A DNA stretch of 64,000 nucleotides from Kineosporia sp. R_H_3 (GTDB lineage: Bacteria; Actinomycetota; Actinomycetes; Actinomycetales; Kineosporiaceae), in the NCBI RefSeq assembly GCF_002198675.1, contig NZ_MWLL01000178.1, positions 1 through 64,000 on the forward strand, in the 5' to 3' direction. A program made the position numbers and the translations under genes. The notes under the pieces are model-generated. The model did not search any database. It was not told where the DNA came from and was given only the letters and a program-made list of their open reading frames with translations. Every line of letters starts with the position of its first letter. Within the stretch, counting starts at the first letter, position 1. Below, in pieces: positions 58,952-64,000 of this stretch.

Positions 58952-60220
58952 TCAGCCGAGCGGCGCCATCCGGCGCAGCAGGCTCCTCGACGCGCGGACG
59001 ACGACGTCCCGGTCGTGCGTGACGACGTAGCGGAAGCGGCGGTCCCGGTCCCGGACCCCCGGGCACGTCGTGGCGTCGTCGAGGTCGAGCGCCACGAGCG
59101 CCCCGGCGAAGTGCGGGCCGAGGCAGGCGACGACCCACTGCCGGGCGAGCGGGTCGTCCGCCGCGAGGTCGGCCCCGCGCACGCCCGGGACCGGCTCCGC
59201 CCGCATCCCCGCGCCGAACGCGCCGACCAGGGAGCAGTGCTGCGCCAGCCGCCCGTAGCGGTCGGCGGTGGCCGGGGTGAAGTGCGTCGCGTCCTCGAAG
59301 GTCGACAGCACCACGGGCGGCTCCGCCGCGGTGAGCGGGTGCCGCTCCAGGTGGTGGCTGATCGGCAGCAGGAGCTCCTTGGTCGCCGCCCGCGAGGGCC
59401 TGCCGCGGACGGCGTCCCACGGGTCCGCCGGGTCCGTCCACGGTGCGCGGCCGAACGCGTGGTCGTGGCGGGCGGGCCGCATCCGGTCGGGGAGCTCCGC
59501 GGGCCGCCCGAACAGCCAGCCCTGGCCGAGGTGGGCGCCCAGGGCGAGCGCCCGGCGCAGGTGCTCCTCGGTCTCGATCCCCTCGGCGAGGACGAGGGCG
59601 CCCGACCTCTCGGCCTGCGCGTTGACCGCGTTGACGACGGCGGCGACGTCGTCGGTGGTCCGCTCCTGGACGAGCCGCAGGTCCAGCTTGACGACGTCGG
59701 GGTCGACGAGCGGCAGCAGCGCGAGCGACGCCGGGTCGGCCCCGACGTCGTCCATGGCGATCCCCCACCCGTGCCGGCGTGCCTGCTCCACGGTCGCGAC
59801 GAGCGCGGCCGGGTCCGCGACGAGGGACCGCTCGGTCAGCTCGACGACGACCTGCAGGCGGTCCAGGGCCTGCTCGAGCAGGGCAGCCAGGTGGTCCGGC
59901 CAGGGCAGGCCCAGCCACCGCGGCTCCACGTTGACGAACAGGGGCACCGAGGCGGGGAGCCGGCGCCGCAGCGCGCCGCGGAACGCCGCCGCCTGGCAGC
60001 TCTGGTCCAGCAGCCCCTCGAGGCCGGCGGCCCGGGCCGCGGCGAAGAGCGCGGGCGGTGCCTCCAGTCCGGAGCCGGCGGGCCCACGTGCCAGTGCCTC
60101 GAACGCGACCGTCCGGCGGTCGACGAGGTCGACGATCGGTTGGTAGACGCTGCGCACGCCGGCGACCAGGGGCAGCACGGAGGCAGCCGCCCGCTCGCCG
60201 GATCCGGTCACCGCGCCCAC
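58952..60220 (-). CDS. EAL-DICT cyclic di-GMP phosphodiesterase
   Basis: This is a 422-aa soluble protein. The EAL domain (about 15-250) has E41-A42-L43 in FEALARG, the Asn in FVNVEPRWL, ELTERS, the DD pair in AMDDVGAD, the Lys in VKLDLRLV, AEGIET and GQGWLFG. All metal and catalytic positions look intact, so it probably hydrolyses cyclic di-GMP. The C-terminal part (about 275-415) matches the DICT sensory domain that accompanies EAL, GGDEF and two-component proteins. The start is GTG 60220. It opposes the TPR-GGDEF cyclase encoded 8 kb away. Confidence 0.9.
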   Translation of the reverse strand: MGAVTGSGERAAASVLPLVAGVRSVYQPIVDLVDRRTVAFEALARGPAGSGLEAPPALFAAARAAGLEGLLDQSCQAAAFRGALRRRLPASVPLFVNVEPRWLGLPWPDHLAALLEQALDRLQVVVELTERSLVADPAALVATVEQARRHGWGIAMDDVGADPASLALLPLVDPDVVKLDLRLVQERTTDDVAAVVNAVNAQAERSGALVLAEGIETEEHLRRALALGAHLGQGWLFGRPAELPDRMRPARHDHAFGRAPWTDPADPWDAVRGRPSRAATKELLLPISHHLERHPLTAAEPPVVLSTFEDATHFTPATADRYGRLAQHCSLVGAFGAGMRAEPVPGVRGADLAADDPLARQWVVACLGPHFAGALVALDLDDATTCPGVRDRDRRFRYVVTHDRDVVVRASRSLLRRMAPLG

Positions 60221-60269
60221 CCGTGACCTATCGGCGCGCGGCGACCGCGGCTGAGCCGCCCGGTGCCCC

Positions 60270-60330
60270 GTGACGCCACCGGGCCGCCCCGATCACCCGT
60301 CCGGGGGCACGCGGCGCCCGGCGGCGTCAC
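60270..60330 (-). terminator. Large hairpin after DUF899 gene
   Basis: GTGACGCCACCGGGC (60270-60284) pairs with GCCCGGCGGCGTCAC (60316-60330) at 14 of 15 positions around a 31-base loop, with partial pairing further out. It lies 21 bases after the DUF899 stop on the minus strand and upstream of the EAL-DICT start. Confidence 0.6.
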
Positions 60331-60351
60331 CGTGGGGCGGGGAGCCCGGGC

Positions 60352-61038
60352 TCAGGCGTCGGCGCCGTACAGCGCCGCGATGTCCTGCGAGCTCGCCCAG
60401 CCTCCGTAGGTCGGCCCCTGCGGCCAGCCCTCGGGCGAGTCCTGCCACTCCTCCCGCCGGCCGTAGGGCAGCAGGTCGATGAGAGCGAACGTGTAGCTGA
60501 GCTGCTCGGTGCCGCGGCCGTTCGTGTGCCAGGTGCGGTAGACCGCGTCGCCGTCCCGGAGGAACACGTTGACGGCGAACCCGCCGCCGGGCGGCGCGCC
60601 GACGTCCGTGCCGAACGGGCTGTTCGCCGTCGAGTACCAGGTCATGGTGTTGCCGACGCGCCTGCGGTAGGCGAGCGCCTCGTCGATCGGTCCCTGCGTC
60701 ACGACGACGAACCGGGCGTCGTAGCCGGCGAGGACGTCCAGGCGGGTGAACTGGGCGGTGAACCCGGTGCAGCCGCCGCACTGCCAGGTCTCGCCGGGGA
60801 ACCACATGTGGTTGTAGACGATGAGCTGGGACGCGCCGCCGAAGACGTCGGCGAGCCGGACCGGGCCCTCCTCGCCCTCGAGGGTGTAGTCGGGCATCCG
60901 GACCATCGGCAGCCGGCGGCGCTGCGCGGCGACGGCGTCGAGCTCGCGGGTCACCGCCTTCTCGCGGATCCGCAGCGCGTCGAGCTGACGCTGCCAGGTG
61001 GCGGCGTCGACGATCGGGGGCAGAGCGGTGGCGGACAT
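60352..61038 (-). CDS. DUF899 thioredoxin-like protein
   Basis: This is a 228-aa thioredoxin-fold protein of the DUF899 family: LRIREKAVTRELDAVAAQRRRLP in the N-terminal helix, YNHMWFPGETWQCGGCTGF around the CxxC-like pair, and HTNGRGTEQLSYTFALIDLLPYGRREEWQDSP near the end. All are hallmarks. The CGGC pair suggests a disulfide or thiol reaction, but the family function is unknown. The ATG at 61038 follows GAGGAGG; the longer frame has no support. Confidence 0.9.
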   Translation of the reverse strand: MSATALPPIVDAATWQRQLDALRIREKAVTRELDAVAAQRRRLPMVRMPDYTLEGEEGPVRLADVFGGASQLIVYNHMWFPGETWQCGGCTGFTAQFTRLDVLAGYDARFVVVTQGPIDEALAYRRRVGNTMTWYSTANSPFGTDVGAPPGGGFAVNVFLRDGDAVYRTWHTNGRGTEQLSYTFALIDLLPYGRREEWQDSPEGWPQGPTYGGWASSQDIAALYGADA

Positions 61039-61226
61039 GGTCCTCCTCGCCGGTCGGAGCGGGTCGCCGGGCGCGACCTCCCCGTGCAGACCGGCCCCGC
61101 ACCACCGACTCATCGGCCCTGCGCGCGGCGTCACGCGCCGTGCGTCGTCACGGGACGATCGACCCGGGGACCGGCGGCACGACGGTGCCTAGGCTGGCCG
61201 CGCCCGCGCCGGACGGGAGGGTCCCC

Positions 61227-64000
61227 GTGTCCACACAGTCCACCGCTCAGTCCCCCGACCAGTCCCCCGACCGGTCCCCCGACCGGTCCCCCGGGAAGGC
61301 CGCCGCGCACCATCGGTACCCCGGTCTTCCCGCCGTCATCAACGGCAACGGGGCGGTCGCCCACGTCATGTCGCACGTGTGCGGCGGGGTCATCGGGTAC
61401 CCGATCACGCCGTCCACCGAGATCTCCGAGCTCTTCGAGGCCGCCAGGGCCCAGGGCGGGCTCAACGTCTGGGGCAAGCACCCGTTCTTCTTCGAGCCCG
61501 AGGGCGAGCACTCGGCGCAGAGCGGCGCGCTGGGCGCGGCGCTGACCGGCGGGCAGTTCATCTCCAACGCGTCGTCGAGCCAGGGCATCCTCTACGCGAT
61601 GGAGTCGCACTACGTCACCGTCGGCAAGAAGATCGGCGGTTTCGTGCTCCAGGTGGCGGCGCGCGTCGTCTCCAAGCACTCCCTCAACGTCATGGCGGGC
61701 CACGACGACGTCTACGCCCTGCTGTCGTCGGGGTACACGGTCCTGTTCGGGGCCAACCCGCAGGAGGCCGCCGACCTCGCCGCGATCGCCTACCGCACCT
61801 CGGCGCTGTCGCTGATCCCCGTCGCCAACGCCATGGACGGCTTCTCGACGAGCCACATGCTCAGCGAGGCGCTCATGCCGGAGCCCGAGCTGCTCCGCGA
61901 GTACCTCGGCGACCCGGCCGGCCGGATCCCGGCGCCGACCGTGGCGCAGGAGATCCTCTTCGGCGCCAAGGGTCGTGTGCACCAGCTGAAGAGCTACCTG
62001 GACCGGCACTCCGGCGACCTGCGCCCGGAGCACCTGGCCGCCCTCACCGACTGGCTCGACGCGAACGCGGAGGCCGTCGAGCCCGACGGCGCCGGAGACC
62101 TCGTCGAGCAGACGGAGCGCTGGGTCCCCGCTGACCTGCACGCGCAGTGGCGCCGGCAGTGGGTCAACGCGTTCGAGCGCGGCACCCGCCAGCTCGTGCC
62201 GGCGCTCGTCGACGTCAACAACCCCGGCCTGACCGGGCCGGTACAGAACCAGCCGGACTTCCAGGCCGGCTCGGTGGACCACCGGACGCACTTCGCCGCC
62301 GCCGTCCCGGACCTGGTGCGGCAGGCGATGTCGGAGTACTCCGGGCTCACCGGCCGGACGTACGCCCCCGTGCACACCTACGACTGCGACGACGCCGACT
62401 ACGTCATGGTCGGGCTCGGGTCGGTGACGGACGACGTCCGCGCCGTCCTGCCGCACCTGCGCGCGCAGGGCCTCAAGGTCGGCCTGGTCGCCGTCAAGCT
62501 GCTCCAGCCCTTCCCCGAGGCGGAGGTCGTCGAGGCCCTGCGGGGCAAGAAGGCCGTCACCGTCCTCGAGCGGTCCGACCAGACCGCCCTCACCTCGTTC
62601 GTCACCCAGGCGCTCTTCCGGGCCCGGGAGAACGCCCGGACCGGCACCGACCGGCACCCGGGCGTGCCGCCGGCCGACGAGGTGCCGGTGCTGACGACCG
62701 CGATCTTCGGGCTCGGCGGCCACGACCTGCAGCCGCGGCACCTCGTCGCGGCGTTCGAGAACATGGCCGCCGGCGCCCCGGCACCGTTGGTGTACCTGGG
62801 GTCCCAGTTCTTCGACCCGGGCTCGCGGGGCCGGATGGCCGAGCTCCAGGAGCGGCTGCGGGCGGCGTACCCGGAGACCGAGCTCATGGCGCTGGAGACC
62901 GGGCCGAACCCGGTGCTGCTGCCGGAGTCGGCGATCCGGATCCGGTTCCACTCGGTCGGCGGCTACGGCACGATCGCGACCGGCAAGCTGCTCACCGACA
63001 TCCTCGCCGGCGTGCTCGGCATGCACTCGAAGTCCGCCCCGAAGTACGGGTCGGAGAAGAGCGGCGCCCCGACGAACTACTACATCACCCTGAGCCCCGA
63101 ACCGGTGCTGCTGACGAACGCCGAGCTCGAGGACGTCGAGGTGGTCATCTCGCCCGACCACCGGGCGTTCATCCACACCAACCCGCTCAAGGGTCTCGTC
63201 CCCGGCGGCACGTTCATCCTGCAGTCGAGCCTGAGCAACGAGGAGGTCTGGCGCGAGCTGCCGTCGTACGCGCGCCGGACGATCCGCGAGAAGCGGATCC
63301 GGCTGCTCGTCGTCGACGCCTTCAGCGTCGCCCGGCGGCACGCCCCGACCTCGGACCTCGAGACCCGGATGATGGGCATCGCCTTCATCGGCTCGGTCGC
63401 CGCGCACGTCGACCGGGTGTCGGCGGGTGCCGCCGAGGAGGTCATCCTCGACAAGGTGCACGCCCAGATCGTCAAGAAGTTCGGTCGCAAGGGCGACGCC
63501 GTCGTCGAGGGCAACATGGCGGTGATCCGGGACGGCATCGAGGCCACCCGGGTCGTCGACCTCGACTCCCCTGAGCTGCTCGCCCTCGACGACAAGCCGT
63601 TGCCGCGGACGTTGCTGGCCGGCACCGGCGTCTCGGCGTCGATGTGCTCGAGCACGACGGCCGCCGCGTCGAGCGGCCTGTTCGACCCCGCCTACTACGA
63701 GGACATCACAGCCCGCCCGTTCCGCGAGGGCACCATCGGCGAGGCACCGGTGTTCCCCGGCGCCGGGCTCTTCATGCCTGCGGGGACGGCGGCCCGCAAG
63801 GACAAGGGCCTGTTCCGCAGGACGGTTCCGAGCATCGACGTGAGCACGTGCACCGGCTGCATGGAGTGCGCGCTCGTCTGCCCGGACGCCGCGATCCCGA
63901 ACACCGTGCACGAGGTGCACGAGCTGCTGCTCGCCGGGATCGCCGCCGTGGACGTCACCGACGCCCAGCGGGAGGCCCTGCGCGGCCTCGTCTACGGGCT
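61227..64000 (+). CDS. NifJ-type pyruvate/2-oxoacid:ferredoxin oxidoreductase (partial, cut by window end)
   Basis: This open frame runs to the window edge (about 924 codons seen; family length near 1170-1200). Domain I starts after a Ser-Pro-Asp repeat with NGNGAVAHVMSHVCGGVIGYPITPSTEISELFE. Domain II follows. The gamma domain reads IRFHSVGGYGTIATGKLL, with SGAPTNYYITLSPEP. CTGCMECALVCPDAAI starts the two-cluster ferredoxin domain. The C-terminal thiamine-diphosphate domain is beyond the window. It oxidises a 2-oxoacid to acyl-CoA and reduces ferredoxin. GTG 61227 has GGGAGG upstream. It is unexpected among so many aerobic genes. Confidence 0.92.
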   Translation, partial: MSTQSTAQSPDQSPDRSPDRSPGKAAAHHRYPGLPAVINGNGAVAHVMSHVCGGVIGYPITPSTEISELFEAARAQGGLNVWGKHPFFFEPEGEHSAQSGALGAALTGGQFISNASSSQGILYAMESHYVTVGKKIGGFVLQVAARVVSKHSLNVMAGHDDVYALLSSGYTVLFGANPQEAADLAAIAYRTSALSLIPVANAMDGFSTSHMLSEALMPEPELLREYLGDPAGRIPAPTVAQEILFGAKGRVHQLKSYLDRHSGDLRPEHLAALTDWLDANAEAVEPDGAGDLVEQTERWVPADLHAQWRRQWVNAFERGTRQLVPALVDVNNPGLTGPVQNQPDFQAGSVDHRTHFAAAVPDLVRQAMSEYSGLTGRTYAPVHTYDCDDADYVMVGLGSVTDDVRAVLPHLRAQGLKVGLVAVKLLQPFPEAEVVEALRGKKAVTVLERSDQTALTSFVTQALFRARENARTGTDRHPGVPPADEVPVLTTAIFGLGGHDLQPRHLVAAFENMAAGAPAPLVYLGSQFFDPGSRGRMAELQERLRAAYPETELMALETGPNPVLLPESAIRIRFHSVGGYGTIATGKLLTDILAGVLGMHSKSAPKYGSEKSGAPTNYYITLSPEPVLLTNAELEDVEVVISPDHRAFIHTNPLKGLVPGGTFILQSSLSNEEVWRELPSYARRTIREKRIRLLVVDAFSVARRHAPTSDLETRMMGIAFIGSVAAHVDRVSAGAAEEVILDKVHAQIVKKFGRKGDAVVEGNMAVIRDGIEATRVVDLDSPELLALDDKPLPRTLLAGTGVSASMCSSTTAAASSGLFDPAYYEDITARPFREGTIGEAPVFPGAGLFMPAGTAARKDKGLFRRTVPSIDVSTCTGCMECALVCPDAAIPNTVHEVHELLLAGIAAVDVTDAQREALRGLVYG
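61248..61295 (+). repeat. Four 12-base tandem repeats inside the NifJ-type gene start
   Basis: Four 12-base units, C(A/G)GTCCCCCGAC with the last ending GGG, encode a Ser-Pro-Asp-Gln/Arg run right after the start codon. The run precedes the conserved domain and is probably a disordered head that can vary in length. Confidence 0.85.

Noticed and set aside
61248-61295. Possible CRISPR-like or regulatory tandem repeat
   Set aside because: The units are 12 bases, contiguous, in frame and within a coding start, with no spacers.

Overview
The window is very GC-rich chromosomal DNA with dense coding, GTG starts as common as ATG, and many 4-base ATGA/GTGA gene overlaps. A LexA site of the TCGAAC-N4-GTTCGA type, a furA-katG pair, a Cvn (conservon) operon, a mycofactocin-linked methanol dehydrogenase and a deazaflavin-type nitroreductase all point to a mycelial or motile actinobacterium. 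The sequence does not let me name the genus. No rRNA, tRNA, CRISPR array, insertion sequence or prophage was seen.

Layout. 0.1-5.3 kb (minus): methanol dehydrogenase, a MoxR AAA+ ATPase and a CoxE-like VWA protein (both with histidine-rich stretches), then an MftM-like mycofactocin methyltransferase. 5.4-11.8 kb: a LexA-controlled, probably leaderless dinB, a DUF2785 protein, a paired acyl-CoA dehydrogenase operon, a small Cys/His protein, a macro-domain protein and a VOC dioxygenase-like protein. 11.9-22.9 kb (minus): one eleven-gene catabolic operon that codes for an FAD hydroxylase, an extradiol dioxygenase, an FAH-family hydrolase/hydratase, a LIV-type ABC importer whose two ATPases are fused, a GntR regulator, an SDR, a SnoaL-like protein and a beta-keto acid cleavage enzyme. 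It is fronted by two dyad operators shared with a divergent membrane protein/TetR pair.

24.5-33.5 kb: a secreted calcium-loop/Thr-rich protein, a Nudix hydrolase, a 43-aa membrane peptide, two divergent response regulators (one receiver-only), an 838-aa histidine kinase with a decayed first half, an AhpD-like protein and a penicillin-acylase-family hydrolase. 33.5-40.2 kb (minus): cvnA-B-C-D, followed on the same strand by an orphan OpuAC lipoprotein and an MDR oxidoreductase. 40.3-45.3 kb: a 50-aa membrane peptide, DUF427, class I aldolase, a lipoprotein, a NYN-LOTUS RNase-like protein and an alpha/alpha-toroid protein.

45.4-53.4 kb: furA-katG with a FurA-type site, a secreted FN3-Kelch protein, a DDN-like protein, TPR-GGDEF, a spermidine-synthase-like protein and hsp20 with a CIRCE element. 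53.4-61 kb: an MCP-like receptor ending in PilZ, a DUF6069 membrane protein, a DesK/DesR-like pair, YjbR, EAL-DICT and DUF899. Together with the TPR-GGDEF gene this makes a cyclic-di-GMP neighbourhood. From 61.2 kb to the edge runs a NifJ-type 2-oxoacid:ferredoxin oxidoreductase, cut by the window end.

The two regions I consider most likely to hold undescribed biology are the His-rich MoxR/VWA pair tied to mycofactocin methanol oxidation and the eleven-gene catabolic operon with its own importer. Functions are assigned from motifs and family memory. No database search was run.
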